Below, piece after piece: positions 9,078 to 17,984 of a stretch of DNA of 64,000 bases. Where the stretch lies: contig JAVZCK010000005.1 of the NCBI GenBank assembly GCA_038874435.1, positions 1-64,000 of the forward strand. Reading direction: 5' to 3'. Under the pieces are notes generated by a model that was given only the letters and a program-made list of their open reading frames with translations, had not been told where the DNA came from and searched no databases. The DNA is from Thermoplasmata archaeon. Its GTDB lineage: Archaea; Thermoplasmatota; Thermoplasmata; Lutacidiplasmatales; SKW197. A program made the position numbers and the translations under genes. Position 1 is the first letter of the stretch; every line of letters begins with the position of its first letter.

Positions 9078-10514
9078 ATGGTTGAGAATGCAGAAAAACT
9101 GAAGGTGTTGGTTGTAAGCTCAGAAGTAGCACCACTCGCTAAAACAGGTGGACTTGCGGATGTAACTGGAACTTTACCAAAGGCACTTGTGCAGCAGGGA
9201 GTGGATGCGAGAGTGATTATGCCAAGGTACAAAAACATAGGAAACTGGGAGAAGACCTTGATGGATTTTCCAGTAACCATTGAGGAATACCCGGATACAG
9301 CAATCATTAGGGAAACACAAATCTGGGGAAGTGTGAAGGTCTATCTTGTGGACTGCTATAGATATTTTGAGCGCAATTCTCTTTACGGCCAGCCAGATGA
9401 TGCAAGAAGATTTGCTTTTTTCGCAAGGGCAGTGATAGAATTCCTTAAAAGACATGAGTGGAAACCAGACATAATACACTGTAACGACTGGCAGACGGGC
9501 ATAATTCCCGCCTACCTGAAAGTAGTGGAAAAAAACAACGATGAACTTTCAAAGATTAAAACTGTGTTCACAATTCACAATCTCCAGTATCAGGGGAATT
9601 TTTATCGGGATGCATTGCGATTTACTGGGTTACCCGAAAGTGTTTTTCGAATGGAGGAAATGGAATTCTATGGCCAGCTTAGTTTTATGAAAGGTGGCAT
9701 TGTCTACGCAGATGCAGTTACTACAGTCAGTCCAAACTACAGTAAAGAGATTCAAACCCAAGAGTATGGCTATGGAATGGAAGGTCTTCTCAAATATGTT
9801 TCCCACAAAGTATCTGGAATTCTAAATGGAATTGACACTGAGTTCTTCAATCCTGAAACAGACAAGTACTTGTATCACAACTATAGAGTTGAAAATGCAA
9901 TTGAAGGAAAGCAAAAAAACAAACTGGAACTTCAGAAGGAACTCGGGTTGCGGCAAAATACAGAGGTTCCTTTGCTCACCTACATTGGGCGGTTATCTGA
10001 ACAAAAGGGAATTGATCTGATTGCTGACATCCTTCCAAAACTTCTGGATTTGGATATCCAGATTGTGATTCTGGGCACTGGGGACAGATACTATGAGGAA
10101 CTTGTCTCTACTTTCAGAGAAGTTAGTGACAAAATTGCCTGTGTGCTTAAATTTGATGAGGAACTTGCCCACAAACTGTATGCAGGTGCTGACCTTATTC
10201 TCATTCCCTCTAAATTTGAGCCATGCGGGTTAATCCAGATGATTGCGATGAGGTACGGAACAATTCCAATTGCCAGACGAACTGGAGGATTGGCTGACAC
10301 TGTATTCGATTTGGATGCTGACAAAGAAAAGGGAAATGGGTTCTTATTCAAAAACTACCTTGGTGATGAATTCCTGAAAGCAATCCTGAGAGCGCTGGAG
10401 AAGTTTAACAGAAAGGATGCATGGAATTCACTTGTGAAAAAAGATATGACACTAGATTTCTCATGGAACCGTGCAGCGAATGAGTATATTGAATTATACA
10501 AGTCTATTTTATGA
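9078..10514 (+). CDS. glgA: Glycogen/starch synthase, GT5 family
   Basis: 478 residues, a typical GlgA length. The N-terminal nucleotide-sugar motif KTGGLADV is at about 22-29, and the C-terminal half has YIGRLSEQKGIDL and the acidic/glycine pattern SKFEPCGLIQM. The enzyme elongates alpha-1,4-glucan from ADP- or UDP-glucose in the cytoplasm. Start codon ATG 9078 has no Shine-Dalgarno sequence. It is transcribed alone or with the methyltransferase behind it, although that gene has its own promoter. Polysaccharide storage fits with galT elsewhere in the window, but no other glycogen gene is seen here. Confidence 0.9.
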   Translation: MVENAEKLKVLVVSSEVAPLAKTGGLADVTGTLPKALVQQGVDARVIMPRYKNIGNWEKTLMDFPVTIEEYPDTAIIRETQIWGSVKVYLVDCYRYFERNSLYGQPDDARRFAFFARAVIEFLKRHEWKPDIIHCNDWQTGIIPAYLKVVEKNNDELSKIKTVFTIHNLQYQGNFYRDALRFTGLPESVFRMEEMEFYGQLSFMKGGIVYADAVTTVSPNYSKEIQTQEYGYGMEGLLKYVSHKVSGILNGIDTEFFNPETDKYLYHNYRVENAIEGKQKNKLELQKELGLRQNTEVPLLTYIGRLSEQKGIDLIADILPKLLDLDIQIVILGTGDRYYEELVSTFREVSDKIACVLKFDEELAHKLYAGADLILIPSKFEPCGLIQMIAMRYGTIPIARRTGGLADTVFDLDADKEKGNGFLFKNYLGDEFLKAILRALEKFNRKDAWNSLVKKDMTLDFSWNRAANEYIELYKSIL

Positions 10515-10532
10515 TATATGATTGTAATTTTT

Positions 10533-10542
10533 TAGTATAAAA
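10533..10542 (+). promoter_or_regulatory. TATA box of the methyltransferase gene
   Basis: TAGTATAAAA is centred about 23 nt before ATG 10561, consistent with a leaderless transcript starting at or next to the ATG. Confidence 0.5.
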
Positions 10543-10560
10543 ACCGAAATAGAGGATAAT

Positions 10561-11211
10561 ATGAGTGTGTTTAAAAGATTCGTTGATTATCAACAGGATG
10601 ATTCGTTTGCGATTAGATTAAGACGAAAAAGATTTGCCTTTTTTAAGGACCTTCTATCCCGGCTTCCTAAACCTATTAAAGTTTTGGATGTTGGTGGCAC
10701 AGAAACTTTTTGGGAAAGAATTGGATTTATAGATGGAGTGAACCTCACAGTTTTAAATATGGTCCCTCCAGAAAAAACTAATCCAAAATTGAACTGGGTT
10801 ATCGGGGATGCACGCGACATGCAGGAATTCAAAGATAATGAGTTTGATGTAGTATTTTCAAATTCCGTGATTGAGCATGTTGGCGATTTCAATGACCAAA
10901 AACGTATGGCTCAAGAAATCCAAAGGGTTGGTAAACGCTATTTCGTTCAAACGCCAAATTTCTATTTCCCATTTGAACCCCACTTCATGTTTCCCTTCTT
11001 CCAATTCTTTCCGTTATGGCTTAAAGTGTTCTTACTAACTCACTTTAACTTAGGATGGTACAAAAAAATGTCTAAAAGGAACGCAATAAAAACCGCTAAT
11101 TCAATTCGACTCCTAAAAAAACGTGAATTAATTGAGTTATTTCCTGGTTGTAGGATTTATGAAGTAAAACTCTGGGGCTTAACTACGAGCTATGTAGCAT
11201 ATAAGTGGTAG
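10561..11211 (+). CDS. Class I SAM-dependent methyltransferase
   Basis: 216 residues. Motif I is VLDVGGTE (about 41-48), followed by an acidic loop IGDARDM and the motif NSVIEHVGD, typical of type 11/23 methyltransferases that act on small molecules, lipids or sugars. Residues 125-160 contain a Phe/Pro-rich stretch (PFFQFFPLW) that may contact a membrane or lipid. The gene looks more AT-rich than its neighbours and has its own promoter, which hints at a later insertion. No neighbour indicates the substrate. Confidence 0.75.
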   Translation: MSVFKRFVDYQQDDSFAIRLRRKRFAFFKDLLSRLPKPIKVLDVGGTETFWERIGFIDGVNLTVLNMVPPEKTNPKLNWVIGDARDMQEFKDNEFDVVFSNSVIEHVGDFNDQKRMAQEIQRVGKRYFVQTPNFYFPFEPHFMFPFFQFFPLWLKVFLLTHFNLGWYKKMSKRNAIKTANSIRLLKKRELIELFPGCRIYEVKLWGLTTSYVAYKW

Positions 11212-11259
11212 GTTGGAAGGTTATAAAAAAGAGAAAGAAACAGACAGATGGAAACAATA

Positions 11260-11787
11260 TTAATTCTCTTTCTTCTCTTCTACATTTGTCTTTAGTTCTA
11301 TCACCATCTTGGTGGGTGTCGGAAGTTTGGTGTTGGCTTTTCTTAATGCTTCTTTAGCTATGTCTAGTTTGTCCTTTGGGACCTCCACAGTAATTATTAC
11401 ATCACCTATGTTTACTCTTGCGGCATGGCCAACTGCTTTCCCAAAGGCAGCTCTCATACCTCCAGAAACTCTGTCTGCACCTGCACCAGTTGCCATCTTA
11501 TGCTCCCTCAATACATTGTGTGGATACTTGCGAACTGTTAATCTGAACATGTTGGGCAACTTGGACTCAAGAACACGGGTAGCACTAATTCTTGCGGCCT
11601 CGTATGCAATGTCCCTTATCTGACATGCTTCAAGGGCTACAAGTGAGACCGCACAGTCAAAATTCGCGGTTAAATTACCCATCTTGAACTGAGAAATTCG
11701 AACATTGGGCACACCACCCATGTATTCCTTCCTCGTGTATGGCTGCCCTTCAATCTCTCTGTACATTCTGCCAGGTTTCCTGACCAT
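11260..11787 (-). CDS. rpl10e: Large-subunit ribosomal protein L10e (uL16)
   Basis: 175 residues from ATG 11787, the usual archaeal length. It begins MVRKPGRMYREI and includes RISQFKMGN, as in archaeal and eukaryotic L10e, which sits near the peptidyl-transferase centre and the A-site tRNA. The reading frame extends upstream to 11862, but ATG 11787 is right: AAAGGTGAT lies just before it and a TATA box at 11838-11847 predicts transcription from about 11816, after the longer start. It stands alone, convergent with the methyltransferase. Confidence 0.93.
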   Translation of the reverse strand: MVRKPGRMYREIEGQPYTRKEYMGGVPNVRISQFKMGNLTANFDCAVSLVALEACQIRDIAYEAARISATRVLESKLPNMFRLTVRKYPHNVLREHKMATGAGADRVSGGMRAAFGKAVGHAARVNIGDVIITVEVPKDKLDIAKEALRKANTKLPTPTKMVIELKTNVEEKKEN

Positions 11788-11837
11788 AGTATCACCTTTC
11801 TGTGCTTCTCGGAAATTAGTTCCACACATGGTTTGGG

Positions 11838-11847
11838 ATATATAAAT
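11838..11847 (-). promoter_or_regulatory. rpl10e: TATA box of rpl10e
   Basis: ATTTATATAT on the minus strand. The predicted start near 11816 gives a leader of about 29 nt that includes the Shine-Dalgarno-like AAAGGTGAT in front of ATG 11787. Confidence 0.6.
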
Positions 11848-11883
11848 ATTTGGCTTTGTCACTCAAGGAAGGTTGCAAATGGA

Positions 11884-13170
11884 CTAGGGGCCAAACACAA
11901 ACTTTCCACTTCCTGGCTTTCCACACACCTCTCCATGCTCCATCACAACGCTGCCCCGCAAAATCACAATCTCAGGGTAACCAGTCAATTCCATGCCCTC
12001 GTAAGGACTCCAGTACTTACTCCTGAATTTCTTCGTTACCTTCGGGTTCAACAGCACAAGGTCTGCATCCATTCCCTTCTCAATTCTGCCTTTCTGATAC
12101 AAACCAAATTTTTTTGCCTGTGTGCCAGTGACAACCTCCACAAATCTCGCCATGCTCATTCCCCGTTTTTTCACCCCATAAGTATAGATAAGAGGACATA
12201 GAGCTTCCAGCCCTGGGATACCTGCAGGTGCACTTTCAATCGGTTTTTGCTTTTCTTCTTGAGGTGTGTAAAAATGGTCCGTAGAGACACAATCTACAAG
12301 TCCAGAGATTAGGGCATGCCAAAGGGTCTCAACATCTTCTTTTTCTCTCAATGGAGGATTCATTTTTAGCAATGCCCCTTTCTCTTCCAAATCTTTCCTG
12401 GTAAATACTAGATGGTGTGGACATACTTCCGCACTGATTTTACTAACTTTATGCTTCCTCAACACTTCGACACCTTCCTTGGAGGACAGGTGGACAATGT
12501 GCAATGGTGCGTTCAAATCAGTAGCGGTGCTTAAAGCTCTCTCAACTGCAATCTTTTCTGCCTGGCTTGGACGCAGCATTGGATAATCCGAGGGCTTCAG
12601 TTCTTTACCATCAAGCTTTCCAGCAGCTTCTCTCAACACTGCCTCATCTTCACAGTGAAGCATCGGCAGAAGCCCAGCTTCATCCGCCACAGTAAAAAAT
12701 TCTTCCAGATTGTCTATCTGATAAGGGCTACACAGAAAACCCTTTATCGCTTTCAGAAACCCCTTCAATTTGTGAATCTCTGCCCCACATCCAGCTCTGT
12801 AGTTGCCTGCATGAAAGCCAAAATCCACAATTGCCTCTCTTTTAGCCCGTTCCAATTTTTCAAGAACTACATTCTTTGAAAGTGTGGGTTTGTCTGTGGG
12901 CATTTCCAACACAGTGGTCACACCACCTAATAATGCCATTTCTGAGGCATTTTTGAAGTTGGAGGATGGAATTACAGGGTCAAGAATGTGGGCATGAACA
13001 TCAATTAGGCCTGGAATCACAATCAACCCTCTTGCAGATAATACCACTCCTTTCTCTCCATGAATTACCTTCTTTATCTCCACAATTTTTTCGTTTTCAA
13101 TCTGAATTTCACACTCAAGAAGTTCACCATCAATTACCGCTTTGCAATCAGTGATTGTGAGCACAGACAT
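11884..13170 (-). CDS. Cyclic amidohydrolase (dihydroorotase/allantoinase/hydantoinase-like)
   Basis: 428 residues of the amidohydrolase superfamily. The first metal site is DVHAHILDP with His59 and His61; later ligands lie in HIVHLSS and STDHF. In true type I dihydroorotases the sequence after the second His is x-Arg-Glu/Asp-Pro and the Arg binds the substrate carboxylate; here that position is Leu63. A candidate carboxylated lysine lies in AIKGFL. The enzyme therefore probably opens a cyclic amide other than dihydroorotate, or is a divergent PyrC. It overlaps the upstream deaminase gene by 23 nt, which couples the two. Confidence 0.7.
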   Translation of the reverse strand: MSVLTITDCKAVIDGELLECEIQIENEKIVEIKKVIHGEKGVVLSARGLIVIPGLIDVHAHILDPVIPSSNFKNASEMALLGGVTTVLEMPTDKPTLSKNVVLEKLERAKREAIVDFGFHAGNYRAGCGAEIHKLKGFLKAIKGFLCSPYQIDNLEEFFTVADEAGLLPMLHCEDEAVLREAAGKLDGKELKPSDYPMLRPSQAEKIAVERALSTATDLNAPLHIVHLSSKEGVEVLRKHKVSKISAEVCPHHLVFTRKDLEEKGALLKMNPPLREKEDVETLWHALISGLVDCVSTDHFYTPQEEKQKPIESAPAGIPGLEALCPLIYTYGVKKRGMSMARFVEVVTGTQAKKFGLYQKGRIEKGMDADLVLLNPKVTKKFRSKYWSPYEGMELTGYPEIVILRGSVVMEHGEVCGKPGSGKFVFGP

Positions 13171-14524
13171 CCCTCAACAACCGCCTTGAAACCCTTTCCT
13201 GGTTCTCGAAAATTTTTCTCTCATCCGCAGTAAGAAGTTTTCCATTCTTCACCACAACCTTTCCATTCACAATTGAAAAATCAACATTCTGGCTAGCACA
13301 GAAGATGAGGGCTGCCGCAGGGTCTGAGTGAGCACCAGCATAATAGATTTTCTGGAGGTCAAAACCTACAATGTCTGCAGCCATTTCAGGTGCGATTTTC
13401 CCAATGTCCTCTCGACCAAGGACATTTGCACCTCCTATTGTTGCCATCTCAATTGCCTCGATTGCACTCAGTCCTGATGCACCATATCTCAATCGCTGGA
13501 GCAGTAACGCCTGTCTTAATTCCGCAAGCATGTGCGAGGAATCGTTGCTTCCGCTTCCATCAACCGCAAGAGAAACATTCACACCCGCATCCAGCATTTT
13601 TCTTACGGGTGCAATTCCTGAACCGAGTCGCATGTTGGAAGTTGGGCAATGGGCCACACCAGTGCCTGTCTCTGCAAGTTTTTTGATGTCGGCGTCATTC
13701 AAGTGCACACAGTGGGCATACCACACATTTTTTCCGATGAATCCAGTTTCTTCCATGTACTCAATTGGTCTTTTCCCAAATTTTTCCAAACAAAATTTTT
13801 CTTCATCAATTGTTTCAGCAATGTGCGTATGACAATAAACCCCATATCTGTCTGCAAGTTTTTTGGTTTCTTTGAGGAGTTCTGTGGTCACAGAGAATGG
13901 AGAACATGGTGCCAGCACTACCCTCACCATCCCATACCTCTCCTTCTCATGCCATTTCTCGATGAGTTCTTTTGAATCCCTCAGGATGTCTTTTTCCTCC
14001 TGAACGACACTATCTGGTGGGAGACCGCCCTTGCTTTCTCCGAGCGACATACTTCCCCTGCAGGGATGAAAACGTATTCCCATTTTCTTCGCAACTTTTA
14101 TCTGGGTTTCTATTGAAAGTTTTTTTCCAGAGGGGAAGATGTAAAATAGGTCAGAAGTTGTGGTACACCCTGTAAGCAAAAGTTCTGCTATTGCGGTGGC
14201 TGTGCTCACTCTCAGCCCTTCCTCATCAATGCCTGCCCACACAAGATACGAGCCCTTGAGCCAGTCAAAAAGTTCCGCGTTCTGGACATGGGGCATGTTT
14301 CTGAAAAGGGTCTGGTAAAAGTGGTGATGGGTATTAACAAAACCAGGAAGCACAAGATGTTTATCTGCGTTTATTTTCACATCCACCCTTGTTTTCAGTC
14401 CCTTTGCAGTTCCAACCTCCACAATCTTGTTCCTCTCTATCCTGATTGCCATGTTCTTCTTCAATTGATATGGCTTCTCCATTGTAAGAAGATATTTTAT
14501 GTTATGCACGAGAATGCTGCTCAT
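13148..14524 (-). CDS. 8-oxoguanine deaminase-like amidohydrolase (TrzN/SsnA group)
   Basis: 458 residues. Metal ligands are in NTHHHFYQT (His66, His68), THIAET and LAVDGSGSND; HCPTSNMRLGSG lies between them. The stretch VDGSGSNDSSHMLAELRQALL is, as I remember the family, typical of 8-oxoguanine deaminase/hydroxyatrazine-type hydrolases, which remove an amino group from an aromatic heterocycle. Substrate assignment is by resemblance only; guanine or S-adenosylhomocysteine deaminase relatives are alternatives. The ATG at 14524 has a TATA box 25 nt upstream (leaderless). It heads a two-gene unit with the cyclic amidohydrolase. Confidence 0.75.
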   Translation of the reverse strand: MSSILVHNIKYLLTMEKPYQLKKNMAIRIERNKIVEVGTAKGLKTRVDVKINADKHLVLPGFVNTHHHFYQTLFRNMPHVQNAELFDWLKGSYLVWAGIDEEGLRVSTATAIAELLLTGCTTTSDLFYIFPSGKKLSIETQIKVAKKMGIRFHPCRGSMSLGESKGGLPPDSVVQEEKDILRDSKELIEKWHEKERYGMVRVVLAPCSPFSVTTELLKETKKLADRYGVYCHTHIAETIDEEKFCLEKFGKRPIEYMEETGFIGKNVWYAHCVHLNDADIKKLAETGTGVAHCPTSNMRLGSGIAPVRKMLDAGVNVSLAVDGSGSNDSSHMLAELRQALLLQRLRYGASGLSAIEAIEMATIGGANVLGREDIGKIAPEMAADIVGFDLQKIYYAGAHSDPAAALIFCASQNVDFSIVNGKVVVKNGKLLTADERKIFENQERVSRRLLRDVCAHNH

Positions 14525-14544
14525 GGTTAGTCAAATGCAGTTGA

Positions 14545-14553
14545 AGTATAAAT
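14545..14553 (-). promoter_or_regulatory. TATA box of the deaminase-amidohydrolase pair
   Basis: ATTTATACT on the minus strand, centred 25 nt before ATG 14524, predicts a leaderless mRNA. Confidence 0.55.
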
Positions 14554-14585
14554 CATTTCCCCGTCGCTAACTTCAGTTAAAATTC

Positions 14586-14621
14586 TCTTTTAAAAAACTG
14601 AATTTAAAAAATCAAAAAAAT
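14586..14621 (-). terminator. T-tract terminator after the clostripain-like gene
   Basis: Read on the minus strand, three T-runs of five to seven bases follow the stop codon within 36 nt, without a strong hairpin. This is the usual form of an archaeal intrinsic terminator. Confidence 0.5.
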
Positions 14622-16754
14622 TTAAAGAAAAAGTTTTCTGCTGCAGTCTACTGCCATCACAATCTCTGGTGCCTCAGAGGGTGTCAGTTTTGAGTTGTAT
14701 GCTTGAAGGAATTCATCCCACTGCGTTTGTTCTGTGAAGACACCCGAAGAAGCATATCCGCTAACACAGCTTGCACAGCCGCTTGGGAAGTAGATGCTAA
14801 TTCCCTTACAGAAGCTAACGCTGGGGGTGGCTCTGTAGACCATAACAGTTGAGGAAACCTGGCTCATCACATTAGCGGCTGCGCTCTTCAAACTGCTGGA
14901 ATTTGCGTATTTCTGGATGTTTTCTGCGAATTGATAAAGGTCAACTGTATTGTAGCCAGTTGAATCAAAGATTACACCACAAGCATTCCTTGCTTTGGTT
15001 ATGTTTTCTTTATCCTTTGATAACTCACTAATTAATGCACTTGCGAAACTATCCACTGCACTGACAAGCCCTGGTACTGCACTAGCACTGTATGCTGCAA
15101 TTGCTTGGGTGGTATAGCTTGCATCATCAACTGGAGTTGCAACATTGATTATTGTTGTCGCCAAAGCTGCACCCGAGATGCCGGGATTGCCTACAATTGC
15201 CCCGACAATCCTGTTCTGCGGGAAGGAGGATGTCCAACCCACTGTCTCGCTTGCTACAACATAGTCCACATATGGATAAACCTGTGCTAGGACTTCAATA
15301 GCACCCATCAGGCAGTCATCAAAGTAAAGCACATCCACATTGTGCCCACTGAACTGTTTGAGAGCTTCAACACCGTTAGCGATTTCTATAAGGTCGAGAT
15401 TGTCACCGCCATTCGTGTCATCCCAGCAACAGCCAAGCCACGAGCCCCCATGGTTCTCAGGGTTCACAAGGTAGTGTTCACCCTGGAATCGCTGGGCACC
15501 CCATATCAGGAAGCCAATCCATGTATCTCTATCACCCATGTTTACCTCTCCCAAACTCATGAGTGCATTCTGGGAAGTTGGAGACATGCCTTTCGTAACA
15601 AAGTATCTGTATGCGCCGCTACTGGCATGGTCAATCTGGACTACAATGCTAACATCTCTTGTGGAGCCCACACTCGCCACATCCATAAAGTCCTCCACCA
15701 TGTACTGGTCAAGGTTATTGTCGCCATCGTAGTAGAACAGAACTGTCCACTTTGCTTTGACAACCTGGAACGAGATTGTCGGGTCGTTGTTGCTTTCTCC
15801 AGTCCCAATGTAAGTTCCTGTGGCTTTGTTTGCCTCGCTCACAACGTAGGTTGTGTCGATTACAACTCTGACCGTGTGAGAACCTGGTTCTGACACATAG
15901 ACAGTTGAGCTTGAGAAGGAGAAGGAGGTCCCTACGCCAAGCCCTGAGGTTGTCTTGGTACCATAGAGTTTTCCGTCAACAAAGATTTTCGTGTAAAAAG
16001 TACCGGCGGCATTCGCATCTCCAGCATTCTTTACCGTGGTATATACCTTGAACGGCTGACCTGAAGTTATTGTGGTTGTTGTGCTTCCATATGTGTCCAC
16101 GATCCAGGTTTTCTCAACTACAAGGTCGGGGGCTGTAAACCATTGCACCGCCGATTTTATGTTGTTTTTCTCATTGCTCTCTGGCACGCTATTTGTTGAA
16201 TCTGCCACTACCATCACGGTGTGATAGCCCGGTCCGAGCTTATTTGTGGTTTTGTAAACAGTTGTAGATGTTTCTGGCTCAAGTACATCTATCCACACTG
16301 TTCCAAGTGAGATGTTTGCATTTCCATACTGGCTCTTGAACTCCACAGAAAAGCCAGAGGCAGCCACTTCTCCATAGTTGGTTAGGGTCGCAGTAATCGT
16401 GATGGACTGGTAGGCAGTTGGTGCTGTTGGGGAAATTGACATGCTTTTCACAATTATGTCTGCTGCACCGCCTACTCCACTAACATCAGGGTAGCCTGTA
16501 TCAATTGATATTTCAGGTTGAGCATACACCACTGGCTCCGCATAATATCCCTCAAAAACTTCCTCCACTTCGTTCTCTTCCATGTATGTAGTTGGGATAA
16601 CTGGATTGTTAAGATGGTCTGCGACTTTTACCTGAGGTTCAACTAAAACAGGGTTAGAGGATGTACTCATTCCTGGGATAGTGACAGAGATAGCGCTTGC
16701 TATCAAAGCAAAAAGCAGCCCAATTCCAATTATCATCCTGGTATTGTTATTCAT
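14622..16754 (-). CDS. Secreted clostripain-like cysteine peptidase (C11) with two CARDB domains
   Basis: 710 residues. A signal peptide or anchor (about 6-26) is followed by two CARDB-type adhesion/Ig-like domains (about 100-208 and 209-333) and a C11 peptidase domain (about 334-690). His435 in NPENHGGSW and Cys481 in FDDCLMGAIEV match the catalytic dyad of clostripain-like enzymes, which cleave after basic residues. Acidic VLFYYDGDNNLDQY opens the catalytic domain. The product should act outside the cell, on proteins for nutrition or on surface proteins. Start ATG 16754 has AGGAGGTG upstream and its own promoter. The opposite-strand neighbour is a pilin-like module. Confidence 0.87.
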   Translation of the reverse strand: MNNNTRMIIGIGLLFALIASAISVTIPGMSTSSNPVLVEPQVKVADHLNNPVIPTTYMEENEVEEVFEGYYAEPVVYAQPEISIDTGYPDVSGVGGAADIIVKSMSISPTAPTAYQSITITATLTNYGEVAASGFSVEFKSQYGNANISLGTVWIDVLEPETSTTVYKTTNKLGPGYHTVMVVADSTNSVPESNEKNNIKSAVQWFTAPDLVVEKTWIVDTYGSTTTTITSGQPFKVYTTVKNAGDANAAGTFYTKIFVDGKLYGTKTTSGLGVGTSFSFSSSTVYVSEPGSHTVRVVIDTTYVVSEANKATGTYIGTGESNNDPTISFQVVKAKWTVLFYYDGDNNLDQYMVEDFMDVASVGSTRDVSIVVQIDHASSGAYRYFVTKGMSPTSQNALMSLGEVNMGDRDTWIGFLIWGAQRFQGEHYLVNPENHGGSWLGCCWDDTNGGDNLDLIEIANGVEALKQFSGHNVDVLYFDDCLMGAIEVLAQVYPYVDYVVASETVGWTSSFPQNRIVGAIVGNPGISGAALATTIINVATPVDDASYTTQAIAAYSASAVPGLVSAVDSFASALISELSKDKENITKARNACGVIFDSTGYNTVDLYQFAENIQKYANSSSLKSAAANVMSQVSSTVMVYRATPSVSFCKGISIYFPSGCASCVSGYASSGVFTEQTQWDEFLQAYNSKLTPSEAPEIVMAVDCSRKLFL

Positions 16755-16761
16755 TTTTACG

Positions 16762-16811
16762 CACCTCCTGTAAATACAGTTAATAAATGGGGGTGAAAGT
16801 ATTTATATTTA
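16762..16811 (-). promoter_or_regulatory. Promoter and ribosome binding site of the clostripain-like gene
   Basis: On the minus strand a TATA-like AAATATAAATAC (about 16799-16810) predicts transcription near 16779; AGGAGGTG follows at about 16762-16769, 8 nt before ATG 16754. This gene has a leader with a strong Shine-Dalgarno sequence, unlike the many leaderless genes nearby. Confidence 0.55.
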
Positions 16812-16892
16812 ACCAGGTAGAGACCATAACTGTACCATGTAGGTAATCATTTATCTTTCAAATGACAGAATACCCACACACTACCACAGCAT

Positions 16893-16931
16893 ATTTATAT
16901 ATAGCGAACGCGATATAGTAACAGAGGAGGT
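16893..16931 (+). promoter_or_regulatory. Promoter and ribosome binding site of the pilin-like operon
   Basis: TATTTATATATA starts at 16892 and AGAGGAGGT lies at 16923-16931, immediately before ATG 16935. The predicted leader is short, about 10 nt, yet contains the full Shine-Dalgarno sequence. Confidence 0.6.
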
Positions 16932-16934
16932 ACT

Positions 16935-17444
16935 ATGCACCGCAATCTCGCAAATAAAAGGAACAGAAGGTTCTATATTTCAAAAAATGGGGCTGCGGAT
17001 TTTTATGAGGAAATTCCCACAGTTATAATTGCAATTACAGCCATCACCTTGTTTTTCCTTGCAGCGACTGTTGCCTACGCAAATTACCAAGCAAATTATG
17101 TAAGGGTGGATTACCAAGCAAAATGCAACAAGTTTCTCCGGGACATCAGGGCATGGGAGAACCTCACTTACAATAACATGGAAGGACTGTTTGATTGCAG
17201 AAAGGTGGCAACTTACACATTGGACAATCTCACAAGGGCTTTCCAGCCCGACTTTGATTTTGAGATAAACATCACAGACACAAGCCCCTACTACTGGAAG
17301 TACAATCGCACTGTGAAGACAGGGAACATACCAAACACGGCCTCACTCCAGTATGGAGTTTATGTGATTTCAAGCGGAATTGCAATTTTTGTGAATGAAG
17401 AGGAGATACACGAGGGCAAGCTGACAGTAACAATCTGGAGGTGA
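16935..17444 (+). CDS. Pilin-like single-pass membrane protein, first of three
   Basis: 169 residues: a basic N-terminus, an FYEEIP stretch immediately before one hydrophobic helix (about 30-50), and a mostly hydrophilic exterior with several Asn-x-Thr/Ser sites. A short charged N-terminus followed by a long hydrophobic helix is the layout of type IV pilin-like or TadE/G-like minor subunits; no class III signal cleavage site is clear. It ends 4 nt before the next gene and the unit has one promoter. I do not recognise a named family for the exterior. Confidence 0.6.
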   Translation: MHRNLANKRNRRFYISKNGAADFYEEIPTVIIAITAITLFFLAATVAYANYQANYVRVDYQAKCNKFLRDIRAWENLTYNNMEGLFDCRKVATYTLDNLTRAFQPDFDFEINITDTSPYYWKYNRTVKTGNIPNTASLQYGVYVISSGIAIFVNEEEIHEGKLTVTIWR

Positions 17445-17448
17445 GAAA

Positions 17449-17970
17449 ATGGGACGGATGAATAGAAAAGGCCAGAGCAGCTTGTTCGACATGGTTTTTT
17501 TCATTCCTTTGCTTATTCTTGCTGGCTTAATCTTGAGCTTCTCAACAGTAAAAATTTACGAAAATACGGTCAAGGACGATGAGAAGATTGTGGTGGTTGC
17601 AGAAACTCTGGAGAACATTCTGCGAGTGACGATAGATAAAGCCACATACACTGCCTCCGGAGCTACAATTCTGCTTGAAGACCAGAGTGTCCTCGAGCTT
17701 CTGTTTGAAGACCTTTACCTGCGAGATAAGGGCGTGGCAGATGTGAACAGTATTGTTCAGGGCATAGAAGCGAAGATTAACGCAACAGTCAGAACCGTGG
17801 TGATGCCAGAGTATCATTACAATCTTTCTGCCTCTTACAAAAATGTGAATATCTGGGTTTCTGATTATGGTGCAAGCCCACAGATTAAGTACACTGCAAC
17901 AGAATACTTTAAAATGCCCTACGAGCCCACGAATGTGATGAAGGTGACACTTGCAATCTGGCTCCGTTAA
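17449..17970 (+). CDS. Pilin-like single-pass membrane protein, second of three
   Basis: 173 residues starting MGRMNRKGQSS, then a hydrophobic helix (about 13-36) and an exterior of about 135 residues. GGAGGTGAG overlaps the end of the preceding gene and serves as ribosome binding site. Layout and position are like the small pseudopilin genes that accompany archaeal Tad-like clusters (the halobacterial DUF7284-DUF7288 group as I recall it). The relationship is inferred from layout, not from a clear sequence match. Confidence 0.6.
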   Translation: MGRMNRKGQSSLFDMVFFIPLLILAGLILSFSTVKIYENTVKDDEKIVVVAETLENILRVTIDKATYTASGATILLEDQSVLELLFEDLYLRDKGVADVNSIVQGIEAKINATVRTVVMPEYHYNLSASYKNVNIWVSDYGASPQIKYTATEYFKMPYEPTNVMKVTLAIWLR

Positions 17971-17984
17971 GGGGGTGAGAAAAA

